64,000 nt of DNA from Pseudoalteromonas sp. XMcav2-N. GTDB taxonomy: Bacteria; Pseudomonadota; Gammaproteobacteria; Enterobacterales; Alteromonadaceae. The stretch is from NCBI RefSeq assembly GCF_024124545.1, contig NZ_JAMXSF010000003.1, forward strand, positions 186,001-250,000, given 5' to 3'. The translations under genes and the position numbers were made by a program. Shown piece after piece: positions 9,906 through 20,800 of this stretch. The notes beneath the pieces are model-generated. The model ran no database searches. It saw only the letters and a list, made by a program, of their open reading frames with translations, and had not been told where the DNA came from. Every line of letters starts with the position of its first letter. The first letter of the stretch is position 1.

Positions 9906-10340
9906 CTATTTTTGCAAGCTTGAGGCTTTTTCAATCGCAGCAAGTAACTGTTCTGCCTCATTGGTGCCTAAACTGACGGTGGTGCCGTCTTTCAGTGTGA
10001 GTTCTACGGCGTTCAGACCGGAGACATTATATAACCAGCCGGTAGATAGCAGGCGAATACCCAGGCCATTGTACCATTTTGTTTTTATGATTTTTGCCGA
10101 GTCTATTTGTGCGCAATCGAGTGATTTACGCCAAAAACCCGGGCCGAAAAACCAGCGGACCTGCCCCTCACCTACTTTAATTGTCAGTGAACTAAACAAT
10201 ATGGCGATGATGCCAACGACAACAAAAGCAAAGCTTGCGTTGTCTTCGGGTTTAACGACAGCGCTATAGGCAAGAACCAGTGCAGATGTGCCCATAACAG
10301 CCAATATGGCGGTGCCAATTTGGGTGTGTTTATAGTCCAT
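9906..10340 (-). CDS. Small membrane protein, two transmembrane segments
   Basis: The start is taken at the ATG at 10340, with an AGGAGA site in front, giving 144 residues; a longer frame upstream lacks support. Two hydrophobic helices (about residues 8-27 and 38-56) form a hairpin. A cytoplasmic-looking domain of about 85 residues follows, with KVGEGQVRWFFGPG and DGTTVSLGTNEAEQLLAAIE. The layout resembles bacterial PH-like (bPH) membrane proteins, but no family is certain. Function unknown. Confidence 0.68.
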   Translation of the reverse strand: MDYKHTQIGTAILAVMGTSALVLAYSAVVKPEDNASFAFVVVGIIAILFSSLTIKVGEGQVRWFFGPGFWRKSLDCAQIDSAKIIKTKWYNGLGIRLLSTGWLYNVSGLNAVELTLKDGTTVSLGTNEAEQLLAAIEKASSLQK

Positions 10341-10470
10341 TATGCTTTCTCCTGTACTGTATTCTGTTGAGCCTCTTATGTCTTTTGTAGAATTATATAC
10401 GTCTTTAATCAAGGGTTATTAAAGGGCCAGGCCATACCACTTAGGCCTACCCCTTAGTAACTGCCCTTAG

Positions 10471-10638
10471 CTAGCAAGTGTAACCATTAACAGATAAAGG
10501 GCAGGAATAGTTTGGATCTGAGATTGGACCACATCCCATCGCGGAAATTGCCCCGCCAACCTGACGTGTTTTGCCATTACCGAGGGCCACCTGCCCAGAC
10601 AGGTTTTTTACCTTCTTCTTGTTGAGTATCAATGTCAT
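10471..10638 (-). CDS. Lanthipeptide-like (Gly-Gly leader) precursor peptide, 55 aa
   Basis: This short gene has an ATG at 10638 with AAAGGTG upstream. The 55-residue peptide begins MTLILNKKKVKNLS, a leader pattern (L-N-K-K-x-x-K-N-L) common in natural-product precursors annotated as class I lanthipeptide or GG-leader peptides. It continues to a Q-V-G-G site (residues 26-29). The core, residues 30-55, is rich in Ser, Thr, Gly and Pro with three cysteines (36, 46, 55). Such a peptide would normally be modified by LanB/LanC or another enzyme and exported by a peptidase-containing ABC transporter. None is nearby, so any maturation would be in trans. Assignment rests on leader resemblance only. 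Confidence 0.55.
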   Translation of the reverse strand: MTLILNKKKVKNLSGQVALGNGKTRQVGGAISAMGCGPISDPNYSCPLSVNGYTC

Positions 10639-10746
10639 TATTTTCACCTTTACATTATTGCACCAATATTGGTAACAAACAGTGTGTTGCCATTTTGCTC
10701 AAAAAGCAACCAGCAAAGGCCGATGCACAAATATTTCACGCAATTG

Positions 10747-10989
10747 TCATAATTTAGAAGAGCGCTCACGGTGCTGAATGTCGCGTGCAAACTGAGTACA
10801 CTCAGTAAGTGCTGTATTGTGATCTGTACTGTGCGCGCTAACACTTCGGCCCCATTGATCTCGTCCCTGCGCTAGATATTGCCCCGGGCCCACCTCCCGG
10901 CATCTGAAATACCACCCAGTGACTGCATCAAAGACCGGATACGCTCTTGCTAATTCATCCACAGGCATGGCTGCGTTAGGTTTTTTCAC
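10747..10989 (-). CDS. Hypothetical small soluble protein, 80 aa
   Basis: The frame opens at a GTG (10989); an ATG eight codons in is an alternative start. The product has no signal peptide or membrane segment. It contains a compact aromatic stretch (VFDAVTGWYFRCREVGPG, then QGRDQWGRSVS) and a charged tail. Composition looks coding and the short spacing to its same-strand neighbour fits a real gene, but I recognise no family. It precedes the orphan lanthipeptide-like precursor on the same strand; a link is not established. Confidence 0.5.
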   Translation of the reverse strand: MKKPNAAMPVDELARAYPVFDAVTGWYFRCREVGPGQYLAQGRDQWGRSVSAHSTDHNTALTECTQFARDIQHRERSSKL

Positions 10990-11064
10990 AATGGTATGTG
11001 TCCCCCGTGGTGCATTGTTGCTTTTGAGCGCAAGCTGATGAGATACCAGCTTGCAACTAACTTA

Positions 11065-13092
11065 TTAAAGTACGATGCGGCTTGCTTTGGTAAAAGGTGC
11101 AATGCCAATTTGCTCGAAGATCGCTTCCGGCTTAAAGACTTGAGTACCTTTAATCACCAGAGAAAGCTTTCTCAGGGCCTTGATGTCCTGACTCGGATCA
11201 CCGTCGACCAAAAGCAGATCAGCCACTTTACCTTCACTTATAGAGCCAGTCTGATGTGCGACCCCCATCAATCTGGCGCTATCGATTGTGGCCATTTTCA
11301 GGACCTCAGTAGCAGGGATACCGGCCATAGTGTACAACTCAAGCTCTCGAAGTAAGGTAAACCCGGGGACACTGTCTGTGCCTGCAACCATAGGTACGCC
11401 TGCGTCATAGAGAATTTTAACCATTTTCAGCATAGCGTCTCCTGAGTTCTGATAGGCACTTTGGTGCGCTTCCTCAACCTGCATCTGAGCCCCTTTCAGG
11501 TTGCGCACAAAATTAGGTGGCAAATGCGATGCAATCTCGGCAAACTCTTGGTCAATCTGTTTGTTTTTACTCATTAACAGGCTTCTGAAGGTAGACACGG
11601 TAGGGTCAATGACCACGTTTTTATCTGCCAGTAGCTTGATAAAGGTATCCATTTCCTCACCGGTCATCGGCATTTCAGCTGCTTTTTCACCGATCAAAGA
11701 AAAACGTTGCTTGGTGCGAGTGTCGACTTTTTCACCCGCCAAAAAGTTCAGAAATAGCATGTTGATATGCTGGATCTCATTATACCCGGCATGCACGGCC
11801 TGCTCTGCGGTCATAAAAGCCGGAATATGACCACTGAGGCGAAGCCCTCGGCTATGCGCCCGTTGTGCTATCGGCTCAACCCATTTAGGATCGATAGATG
11901 AATAGAGCTTGATCTGGACGTAGCCATTATCGGCAAAAAAATCCACCATCTCGAGCGCTTCTTCCAGCGTTTTAACGCTTAAACCGGCAGAGTTTTCACT
12001 GTATTTGTCCATGAATCCCGCGCGATATACACGAGTACCCAGTACTTTACCTGTATCAAACAAAGACTGAATCTCCATCAGATTCTGATGTTCATTGCCC
12101 ATGTCCCGTACACTGGTTACACCGGTAGCAATGTTCAGGATACCGGTATCTTTACTTAAATGGCCATGCATATCCCACAGACCGGGGATCAAGGTTTTGC
12201 CCTGCCCATTTACTGTTGCCACCTTTTTACTAAGCTTGATCTTCGGCGCGACCTGAACAATTTTGCCTTGCTCAATCAGTACCTGCTGACCTGTGCGCGT
12301 GGTCCCTTTTTCTACGTCAAATACGTTCACCTGATCTAGCAGCAACGCTGAGTGGTATTCAGTAAGCTGCTTAGCCAAGGTCTCCAGATATATTTGCTCC
12401 GCTTTTAGCTGACGGGCCTTTAGCTGGTCAAACTGCTCTGTACTAAAGCCGTCACGGATAACATACATGCCACCCCAGCTCTGAGCAAAGTAATTACCTT
12501 CTTCGTCGTACCAGGCAAAATCTGGTGTCATGGTCAATCCGGATTTGGCATACAAGTAGACTTGCTCATCACCCAGCTTTACCGTGTCCAACTTTGTGAA
12601 TGTGATTTTCCCGTGGGGTAACACTTCGATCTGATCAAGATCATTTTTGATCAGGTAACGGATCAGCGCATTGTCGATTGCTAACGTGCTGTTCTTTGGA
12701 ACGTAAAATATCGGTTGGGTTGTGTTCGCACTACTCTGCTCGTCATTATTTCGCCACTTGGCATGACCATTTTCCCACACATAAGATTCACTGATGTCTG
12801 CGCCAAAAGCAGACTGCCCCTGGACTTCAAAGCCCAAAACCCTGCCTTTGTCGTCAAGTTTGAGCGTCTCATCAATCACAATACGACGGTTATTCCAGCC
12901 AAATCGAGCCTGTGATGTGTATGTACTCGCATCTAACTGTGTCTGGCTCATTGTGCCAGCCAGCCCTTTTTCTGAATAGATGTTATTCACTATGGTTTGT
13001 GCAAGTGCTGCGGGCAAATAAACGGCAGATAGAACAGTTGTTGCAGCGAACAAGTGCCGCGCTGCAAAGCTCCTTATCGTGTTTTGTTTCAC
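11065..13092 (-). CDS. Periplasmic amidohydrolase
   Basis: The start is set at a GTG (13092) with AAGGAAA just upstream rather than the longer frame. The 675-residue product has a signal peptide ending in PAALAQ. The metal-dependent amidohydrolase fold is shown by DMHGHLS (His-x-His, near residue 307), GHIPAF and IQHINML (two further His ligands), and AGTDSVPG (catalytic Asp, near 571). The tail GKVADLLLVDGDP is the usual strand closing the composite beta-sandwich. About 280 residues precede the catalytic domain, which is unusually long. Family members cleave amide or peptide-like bonds such as dipeptides or imides; the substrate here is not evident. It acts in the periplasm. Confidence 0.88.
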   Translation of the reverse strand: MKQNTIRSFAARHLFAATTVLSAVYLPAALAQTIVNNIYSEKGLAGTMSQTQLDASTYTSQARFGWNNRRIVIDETLKLDDKGRVLGFEVQGQSAFGADISESYVWENGHAKWRNNDEQSSANTTQPIFYVPKNSTLAIDNALIRYLIKNDLDQIEVLPHGKITFTKLDTVKLGDEQVYLYAKSGLTMTPDFAWYDEEGNYFAQSWGGMYVIRDGFSTEQFDQLKARQLKAEQIYLETLAKQLTEYHSALLLDQVNVFDVEKGTTRTGQQVLIEQGKIVQVAPKIKLSKKVATVNGQGKTLIPGLWDMHGHLSKDTGILNIATGVTSVRDMGNEHQNLMEIQSLFDTGKVLGTRVYRAGFMDKYSENSAGLSVKTLEEALEMVDFFADNGYVQIKLYSSIDPKWVEPIAQRAHSRGLRLSGHIPAFMTAEQAVHAGYNEIQHINMLFLNFLAGEKVDTRTKQRFSLIGEKAAEMPMTGEEMDTFIKLLADKNVVIDPTVSTFRSLLMSKNKQIDQEFAEIASHLPPNFVRNLKGAQMQVEEAHQSAYQNSGDAMLKMVKILYDAGVPMVAGTDSVPGFTLLRELELYTMAGIPATEVLKMATIDSARLMGVAHQTGSISEGKVADLLLVDGDPSQDIKALRKLSLVIKGTQVFKPEAIFEQIGIAPFTKASRIVL

Positions 13093-13249
13093 TGTGTTTT
13101 CCTTACATATTATTTTAATCAACAACGTTTATATCATATTCAACTGTGAAATTTTCAAAAACACTATGATTTTAAATACTTGGATTATTTCATGAAACGG
13201 AATTTAGGTCCCTATTAAGCGCATGCTCTGCGTTGTAACTTTTCAATGC

Positions 13250-13972
13250 TTAGTCTGGCTCCGTGAGCTGTTGTTTTAGGAGTGAGATCACCTCAGATGG
13301 CGTTTGCCTGTTCGCGGCAAGGTAAAAGTCGCTGCTAAGTTCATCCAGTTCGAATAAAAATTTAAAATCGCTTCGTTTACAGCCAATTTTACTGCACATA
13401 TAGTCCAAATGTACCGGGGATGCAGCTATTATGTCCGCCCGGCCTCTTAGCAACATTTTTACTGTGACCAATGTCTCGGGCAACACAACTGTGGTGTTGA
13501 GCAGTTTCTTTCCTGACAGATATTGGAACACCACATCGTCACGCTTTACCCCGACCTTGTAGTTAAGCAGATCAGATAGTTTCTCCACTTTAATATCGCT
13601 TCGGTCTTGCAGTGCAATGAGATAAGTTTTGGTGCTCATCAGCACACCGACCCAGTGAAACAAGGCTTCTCTGTCCGGTGTTCTTACAATTGAGAAAATC
13701 AAGGTTCCTGGTTCATCTACTGCTGTTTTGTATGCCCTGGCCCACGGCATAACTTCAATGTCGGCTTTAATATTCAAATCGGACAGTAATTTAGTAACTT
13801 TCTCAGCGGCCACGCCTTCTACTTGCCCATTCTTGCCTGACATCTGATATGGCGGCAGATCTTCAGTTACAATTTTGAGCTGACTTAAACCTTTCAAAGG
13901 TGAATCCTGGCCTGTAGCGACTAAAGACCACAGCAAAAATGAAACCAAAACAATTAAATTAACATACCGCAT
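13250..13972 (-). CDS. Periplasmic solute-binding-like protein (SBP_bac_3 family)
   Basis: The 240-residue product has a signal peptide (about 1-21, ending VATGQ) and the bilobed binding-protein pattern: LKIVTEDLPPYQM near the start, GVAAEKVTKLL, and VMPWARAY, typical of the amino-acid-binding SBP family. No ABC permease or ATPase lies nearby, so it is probably an orphan. Many such proteins in marine gammaproteobacteria act as sensors or binding proteins without a linked transporter. The ligand is unknown. A related protein occurs at 50078-50857. Confidence 0.83.
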   Translation of the reverse strand: MRYVNLIVLVSFLLWSLVATGQDSPLKGLSQLKIVTEDLPPYQMSGKNGQVEGVAAEKVTKLLSDLNIKADIEVMPWARAYKTAVDEPGTLIFSIVRTPDREALFHWVGVLMSTKTYLIALQDRSDIKVEKLSDLLNYKVGVKRDDVVFQYLSGKKLLNTTVVLPETLVTVKMLLRGRADIIAASPVHLDYMCSKIGCKRSDFKFLFELDELSSDFYLAANRQTPSEVISLLKQQLTEPD

Positions 13973-14249
13973 ATGTAACCAACTTAAAGAGCGTTAAAAC
14001 CAGAATTATGCAACGCACATAACCTATATACGTCTGAGGAAATCATTGGGATGATTAGTAATTAAAAAATTGTGTGAAATAGTCATAGAATCACAGCCAG
14101 CTGGGTCGTCGGTCAAAGTAAGCGCCTGACCATGGGCTTGCTGATTCAGACCATCAACTGAGGATACTCATTGACGCCTTTATGTTCCTACAGGAGGCTT
14201 GCCTGTTACGGACATCAATGCGCGAAGACTAATAGTCTGCCCTCCAAGC

Positions 14250-15998
14250 TTACTTTGCCTGAATGTAACTACTCAGCTGATCCACATGTTGTCGCGTTTC
14301 ATCAATTAAACCACCGATTTCTCCCGCTGATTCTGTGGTACGCATCGCCAGGCTTCTAACCTCGTCTGCCACAACCGCAAAGCCCCTGCCCGCGTCACCA
14401 GCTCTGGCCGACTCAATGGCCGCATTAAGTGCCAGCAGGTTGGTCTGGTCCGAAATACTGTTGATGGTATTAATGATGGTGCTGATCTTTGACAGGACCT
14501 GCGCCATGGCATGGTGCGTTTCAGTCAGTACCGCATTGCGCTCGGACACATCTGTACCGTACAGCAAGATTTTATTTAAGTTGCCATCTTCATCTAACAC
14601 AGGAGAAATGGCTGCGTCTATCTGCACTTCACTTAAACCAGTTGGCAGGGCAAGCTGGGTTTTAACGAACTGACCGTCGCGTATCGACTGCCACTGCTCG
14701 TCACTGAGGTAACTCGACAAGGTTTTTAGCATTTGCTGCACGGCACGTTTATCGCTGGCGCCCAAAGCACTGAGACCCATAGGATTGATCAGTGTCAACT
14801 CACCCAGAGGATCAAACTCCAGCACTATATTAGCCTCACCTATGGCTCTGAGGCGGATATCATTTTCCAATGCGACACGCTTAGTACTGTCCACGTTTGC
14901 CTGAATCGATACAAAGCGGATCAAACTCCCCTTGTCATCAAATACCGGATTGATTGCCAAACTTATCCAGTAGGGGTCGCCTTCTTTTGTATAGTTTAGG
15001 ATCTCTTCATAAAACGGGGTGCGCTGCTCCAGGTTCTTTTTTATCCGTTTTTTGGTATCCGGTGAAGTATGCTTACCCTGCAAGACATGGCCTGGCTTTT
15101 TGCCCAACACTTCGTGTTGCTCGTACCCCGATAACTTGGTAAATCCGGGATTTACATACTCAATCAGTCCGTTTGCATCTGTGATAATCACAGAATTGTC
15201 TGTTTCGTTAGCAACCAACGAAAGTAGCGCAATCTGGTCTCGCTGGGCTTTTTCTTCGGTGATATCCTTAACAAATGCGGTATAAGCTATTTTTCCAGCC
15301 ACATTAACTTTCGACAAGGACAGATTGGCCCACAATACCTGACCGTCACTGCGTTCAATTTCCACATCCCTCGACGTACCGACAATTTTATCTTCACCAG
15401 TTCTGCGATTGCGATTAACCATTTCGTCATGGTTGCCCTGAATTGCTTTTGGCACGAGCATTTTTACATTGCGACCTATCACTTCATCTCGTTGATAGCC
15501 CCACAAACGCTCTGCCGCTGGATTAAAAAACGTCACTATGTTGCTGTGGTCAATAGATACAACAGCGTCAATACACTGCTCAAGCGTCTGGTCGATCCGC
15601 TCTTGTGCTTCTTTTTGTACGGTAATATCTTTAATAAATGCGGTGTAATGAATGCCATCAGATTGGCGCACCTTAGACAATGACAGACTGCACCACTTCT
15701 TCTCGCCACTGCGAGTTTCAATCTGAATATCGCGCGACGTGCCGACGATTTTATCTGGCCCACCGTTGCGGTTGGCATTAACGTATTCATCATGGTTAGT
15801 CGCAAATTCCCGGGGAACAAGCATTTTGACATTTTTACCTATCACCTCGGTTTTACTGTAGCCAAACAGTTTTTCTGCAGCTGCATTCATATAAGTAACG
15901 TTGTTTTTGGTGTTGATACTGATCACGGCATCAATAGCCTGATCCAGGATAGCTTGAGTGTTATCCGACTTACCGGAGAAGAGTGACTGAATCATCAA
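14250..15998 (-). CDS. Soluble multi-PAS methyl-accepting chemotaxis-type protein
   Basis: The 582-residue protein has four PAS domains and no membrane segment. The first two (about 12-130 and 135-250) are near-duplicates, each with [17 protein letters not shown] and IVGTSRDxxIE. The third (about 258-380) has the flavin-type pattern [21 protein letters not shown], and a fourth, more divergent, spans about 385-490. The C-terminus holds a short MCP signalling tip ([21 protein letters not shown] ... [12 protein letters not shown]) without the long methylation helices. This Aer-like short form should couple redox or small-molecule sensing to CheA/CheW in the cytoplasm. The cofactor (heme or FAD) cannot be read from the sequence. 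No che genes are adjacent. Confidence 0.88.
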   Translation of the reverse strand: MMIQSLFSGKSDNTQAILDQAIDAVISINTKNNVTYMNAAAEKLFGYSKTEVIGKNVKMLVPREFATNHDEYVNANRNGGPDKIVGTSRDIQIETRSGEKKWCSLSLSKVRQSDGIHYTAFIKDITVQKEAQERIDQTLEQCIDAVVSIDHSNIVTFFNPAAERLWGYQRDEVIGRNVKMLVPKAIQGNHDEMVNRNRRTGEDKIVGTSRDVEIERSDGQVLWANLSLSKVNVAGKIAYTAFVKDITEEKAQRDQIALLSLVANETDNSVIITDANGLIEYVNPGFTKLSGYEQHEVLGKKPGHVLQGKHTSPDTKKRIKKNLEQRTPFYEEILNYTKEGDPYWISLAINPVFDDKGSLIRFVSIQANVDSTKRVALENDIRLRAIGEANIVLEFDPLGELTLINPMGLSALGASDKRAVQQMLKTLSSYLSDEQWQSIRDGQFVKTQLALPTGLSEVQIDAAISPVLDEDGNLNKILLYGTDVSERNAVLTETHHAMAQVLSKISTIINTINSISDQTNLLALNAAIESARAGDAGRGFAVVADEVRSLAMRTTESAGEIGGLIDETRQHVDQLSSYIQAK

Positions 15999-16136
15999 TT
16001 AACCTCTGAGCATAGGTGAAAGCACGCGCTCGCAGGCTTAATACCTGATGGTTGCAATCACACATGCATTAAACTGCGGTTAATTAAAAGTAGACCGAAT
16101 TTTCGAAAAGTGTCAATTATCGGCGCAGCTTTAGAG

Positions 16137-16496
16137 CTACACGTGAGCATGTTTTGCGTAAGACAGAAAGGCCGTATTACCCCAAACAGTGAAGTAACGC
16201 ACGTCTAAACTGATCACATGACAATCGGTACTTAACTCAATACTGCAATTCTCTCCGCCATAATTTACCAGTATCTGTACGCCGCCGAATAATGCTCTTA
16301 TGTTCCATATATCAAGGCTGGAAGCCTTAGCTCTTTGCTGGCTTGGCTCACCTAGGACCTCGACAACATAGGCTCTTTGACTGCCGATATATACCTTATC
16401 AGATGATATCCAACTAGCCGCCAAACGACATGCATGGACAATGAACGTCACGCCCACAGCTGCTAAGAAAATTATAAAAAGCCGATTTTTAATCAT
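16137..16496 (-). CDS. Hypothetical membrane-anchored or exported protein
   Basis: The start is taken at the ATG at 16496, preceded by AAGG, giving 119 residues and removing an overlap with the upstream gene. A hydrophobic N-terminus (MIKNRLFIIFLAAVGVTFIV) forms a signal anchor. The rest includes VYIGSQRAYVVEVLGEP, reminiscent of small lipoproteins of the SmpA/OmlA-like type, but too weak for assignment. It follows the gamma-glutamylcyclotransferase-like gene by four bases, so the two are probably co-transcribed. Confidence 0.55.
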   Translation of the reverse strand: MIKNRLFIIFLAAVGVTFIVHACRLAASWISSDKVYIGSQRAYVVEVLGEPSQQRAKASSLDIWNIRALFGGVQILVNYGGENCSIELSTDCHVISLDVRYFTVWGNTAFLSYAKHAHV

Positions 16497-16500
16497 TAAA

Positions 16501-16830
16501 CTAACCTTGCGCGAGGGTATATACATACGCTTGTATTATCGCTCCGCTATCGAGCTCTACGTCAGTCAGTACTCTGGTGTATTGCGCTCCCTCAAATTCA
16601 TCCAGTCTGTGCCAATGAATGCTCAATTGTTCTGACGTAAAGACCAGACCTGCGACCTGCTGTGTGCCATTGTCCAGAATCAGTCCCGGATACCCTAACT
16701 CAGCACCCCAGCCAGCATTACACAATTGGCCATACACTTTACCTGGTTGCCATTGACCATCTACATCGGCCAAAATGTGCTCGTTGGAACGCCCGGGAGC
16801 TAATGTGCCATATACAAATAGACTTGCCAT
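16501..16830 (-). CDS. Gamma-glutamylcyclotransferase family protein
   Basis: The 109-residue product starts ASLFVYGTLAPG, the substrate-binding YGTL loop of the GGCT/AIG2 fold, and carries DEFEGAQYTR, whose Glu is the expected catalytic residue. The family releases pyroglutamate from gamma-glutamyl amines or amino acids. Length fits the small bacterial members. It lies just downstream of the AraC/GyrI regulator on the same strand. The physiological substrate is unknown. Confidence 0.85.
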   Translation of the reverse strand: MASLFVYGTLAPGRSNEHILADVDGQWQPGKVYGQLCNAGWGAELGYPGLILDNGTQQVAGLVFTSEQLSIHWHRLDEFEGAQYTRVLTDVELDSGAIIQAYVYTLAQG

Positions 16831-16851
16831 TTTGCCTCCATGTACATTTAT

Positions 16852-17751
16852 TCATGACAGAATGGGGATCTGAAATTGCATCGTGATTCCCCCGTACTGC
16901 TCCATATCTACCTCTTCGAGCCACTCTATAAAGAATCCCTCGGGATCGACCTCATAGCCAGCGATTTGGGCTTTTTCAAATAAAGTGTGCAGTACCTGAC
17001 TATAGGCCACATCCGACAAAAGATAGGCCCGGCAGCAAAAGTAGTGACCGGCTGCGATCTCCAGCTCATAGGACTCTGACTGATCCGCCACTTTTCCTAT
17101 CTGAGTATGGATATCCGACCAGCTTTTCTCAAGCTCAGAGGTTCGTGTGATCCCCAGCAGTCCTACCGATTTCTCTCCATAGTGGTCCAAAATCTGGTCC
17201 CAATCGGTCGTATCTGTGGAGATGAGCTTAATATTACGTGTGTCAAAAAACGCTCGAGTGCATGGCAAGGCCTCAGCAAGTTGTTTCTCAAGTGAACCAG
17301 ACTTGCCAGGGTGAGCCAGTTTATTCATTAATACCGTTGTTTGCGCAGGAGTTGCTTGCTGAGCCATTAAACGGACCGCTTTTGCGGTTAACCCGAGGTC
17401 GCGTTTGAGTGCTTTGGCCAACGCCTGCGAAGAAGCAAAGCCACATAACTGGGCAATATCTGTAACCGACAGAGTGTCGTGATACAACAGATAATACACC
17501 GCGTATTGCAGCCGGACCCGACTTAAATAACGCCCCGGGGTTTCATTGAACAACTTGCTAAACTGACGATGAAAATGAAATGCAGAAATAGCACTTTTTT
17601 TAGCGATCTGCTGCCAGGTCAAGCCCTCTTCAAGCTGCTCATGCATCAACAGCAAAGCCTGTTCAAATCGTTTACGCATGTGATCGGGCAAAGGTGCCAG
17701 CAAAGCAATTTCTGGCACCAGATTAAACGCGGGATCTTTGTTTTCGGACAT
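16852..17751 (-). CDS. AraC-family regulator with GyrI-like effector domain
   Basis: The 299-residue protein has an AraC-type double HTH at its N-terminus (about 25-125), with AFHFHRQFSKLFNETPGRYL and a second helix pair at DIAQLCGFASSQALAKALKRDL. The C-terminal half (about 150-299) resembles the GyrI/SbmC-like small-molecule-binding fold found in Rob- and BltR-type regulators. It sits between the RND pump operon and the cyclotransferase gene on the same strand, so it could control the pump in response to a bound compound (inference). Confidence 0.85.
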   Translation of the reverse strand: MSENKDPAFNLVPEIALLAPLPDHMRKRFEQALLLMHEQLEEGLTWQQIAKKSAISAFHFHRQFSKLFNETPGRYLSRVRLQYAVYYLLYHDTLSVTDIAQLCGFASSQALAKALKRDLGLTAKAVRLMAQQATPAQTTVLMNKLAHPGKSGSLEKQLAEALPCTRAFFDTRNIKLISTDTTDWDQILDHYGEKSVGLLGITRTSELEKSWSDIHTQIGKVADQSESYELEIAAGHYFCCRAYLLSDVAYSQVLHTLFEKAQIAGYEVDPEGFFIEWLEEVDMEQYGGITMQFQIPILS

Positions 17752-17806
17752 AAGGGCTCACTGGTAAATCCTGGGCGACAACTATCGCTCAGGCAGTAGC
17801 CCGAAG

Positions 17807-20800
17807 TCAACTGACCGTCATTGTCTCCTTGGCTGACGAGACTGCAGAGCGGGGTTGTCTATGGCTGAAGCCAAGCAACACGGGTATTAAGAACAAGGTG
17901 ATCAGGGTTGCGAATAATTCACCAAATACCAGAGATACCGCAGCAGGTTTTAAGTACTGGACTTGTTCAGATGTCCCGAACAACAAAGGCAATAAACCGC
18001 ACACAGTGGTTACTGTGGTCAGGAAAATTGCTCTGAAACGAGCGGTACCTGCCATTATCAGCGCCTCAGTGGGCTCAATGCCATTGCGATATTCGCTGTT
18101 AAAGCGAGTCATCAGTACTAAGGCGTCATTCACCACAATCCCTGTCATAGCCATCATACCAAACAATGACAATAAGCTGACAGGCAGATCCATTATGGCA
18201 TGGCCAAAAATGGCACCGGCAAACCCAAAGGGGATCACCGCCATGATGATAAGCGGCTGCCAGTAGGACTTAAGTGGGATCGCCAGCAACACATAGATCA
18301 GCATCAATGTCAGTATTAATGCCGCTTTAAAACCTTTGCTCACTTCGTCGATTTCTTCATACTCACCCGCAGGCTTGATACCCACCTCAGGATATTGGGT
18401 TTTGAGTGTCTCAATCTCTTTGGCCAGTAATGCCAACGTTTGCTCCGGTGAGCCTGCAGCACGATCCTGAGACCAATAGAGGTTGATCACCCGTGAGCGA
18501 TCCCGACGCTGTAAAGCCTGTGGTTCGTACTCATAACTTAACCGGGCCACATCACCCAGTGCAACACTTTGCCCGTCCTTGAGTATTACCCGCATATCCT
18601 TTAATTCATGCTCTGTTCGTACCGCCTGCTGTGCAAAGCGCAAAACCACTTTTAGTTCCTGAGATTGATATAACAACCTATACACCTCTCGCTCACCAAG
18701 CGCATTGGCGACCAACTCTGCCACCTGTGCCTGGGTGAGCCCCAACTGGCGACCGAATGCGTTTAGCCTGATCCGGATCTGTCGCTGTGCTGCCTGGTGG
18801 TCGTCTCGTACGTCTTTCACGCCGGGCAAACCTGCCAGCTTTTCACGTAACAGGTCGCTGACCTGCTTTGCCTGCAGAACATCATGGGATGAAATGGCCA
18901 GAAAAGTGCCCCCCGCCGGAGGCTCTGCGGCACTAAAGTGCTGCGCGTAACTGCCCTCTATGTTTGCAGCATACTCACGCCAAGCGTCGCTAAGTGTGTT
19001 CGCCGGTAGTACATTAAGTGCTTCCGAGGTCAGCTCAGCGGTCACTTCCAGCTCACCAAACCCATTGGACCACGCCAGAATATTTTTCATCGGAGCTGCA
19101 TTTAGGGCGTAGTCTGCCTGCAGGGTGTTGTTAGCCTTCTGCGCACTGAGCTCAAGCTGGCTCAACGCCCGTGCCTGCAACCCAAGCGGCGCTCCCTCTT
19201 CCAAAGTTACCTTCGCAGTCACATATCGGCCCGGAATATCCGGAAACAAAGTACTTCGTATCGCGCCACCCAGCCAAAGACCATAGGCCAATACAAAAGC
19301 GGATAAAAACATCACCAAAGTGGATCTTTTATGCTTCAGGCTCACACACAGCATGGGTTTGTAGATGCGCTGAATAAATTGGGTTAGTGCCCAGCGCGCT
19401 TTGTTTTGAACTGTGGCGACAATCCCGCTTCGCGCCCCTTTACGAGACATTGCAGCCAGATGCGATGGCAGGATAAACTTGCTTTCGACCAGTGAAAAAC
19501 ACAATGCCAGAATAACGACAGCCGAAAACCCTGCAAACAATTTTGCCAGATCATTGTTAATCCAGAGCATAGGCGAAAAGGCCGCAATACTAGTCAGTAC
19601 ACCAAACACGGTTGCGACCGTCACAGACTCAACTCCTGAGAAGGCGGCTTGCTTGTAGTTGGCATTGCCGTTTTGGTGTTCATCAATGGCTTCACCTACA
19701 ACGACCGCATCATCGACCAAAATGCCCAATACCAAAATAAAGCCAAACAAAGTAATGTCATTGAGGCTGTAGTCCAGCAACTGCATACCATATAAAGTGC
19801 CACAAATGGCAACCGGGATCCCCGCAGCGACCCAAAATGCCAGCCTCAGGTTTAGAAACACCCCCAACAGTAAAATAACTATCAGTAAACCCTGCCAGGC
19901 ACTGCTGCCCAGCCTTTGTAACTGCTCTTCAATATAAGGTGCCATGTCTGCCATGGTAGTGATCTCAATGTCTTCTGCCAGTACAGGCTTTAGCTCAGCA
20001 ATGGTGTCACGAATTGCCGCGCTGACATCCAGTAGATTATCGCTCTGACTAGTGCTGACCATCAGTGCAATACCGGGTATGCCATTGTTGCGAACTATGG
20101 CGTCGCTGTGCTCATAGCCTCGACGCACAGTTGCAACCTCGCCTAAAGTCACTTCTCCCGTCGGACCGTTTATCACAGGTAGCTTTTTTAACTCACCCAG
20201 TGCGCTCAGATAGCCGTCTCCACGCAAGGTAATACGCCCGCCTTCATGTTGCAATTGCCCACTGCGTGTTTCGAGCGACATCTGCACCATTGTGCCCGCA
20301 AGCTGCTCCAGAGTCATGCCATAGCGCTGCAGTGCTTCAGGGTCGGGTTCAATGTATATCCGTGGCTCACGCGCTCCCCAGTTGCTGACTTTGGAAATGT
20401 CGGGGTGCTTTTTTAGCGCCAACTCTATGCGCCTGGCAACTTGTTGAAGAGCCTCATCGCTGCGCGGCGCAGAAACAATGACAAACGCCGCCAGATTAGT
20501 AAATTCATCCCGGGTCACAATGGGCTTCTCAGCCTGAGCCGGAAAGTGGCTGATAGCATTAACCTGATTGCGAACTTCCTCCAGTAACTTGCCAAGATCC
20601 GCATCGGGCTTTTTGCGAATGGTTACGGTAGACAATCCAGCCTGCGACTGGCTGGTAATTTGTTTTATCCCCGCCACCGAGCTGACCGACTCCTCAACAC
20701 GTTGTGTAATGCTTTCGTCAATCTGCCTTGCAGTGCCGCCCGGATATGCTACGTGAATACTAAGACTGGATGGCGCTATCTGAGGAAAAGACTCAACTCT

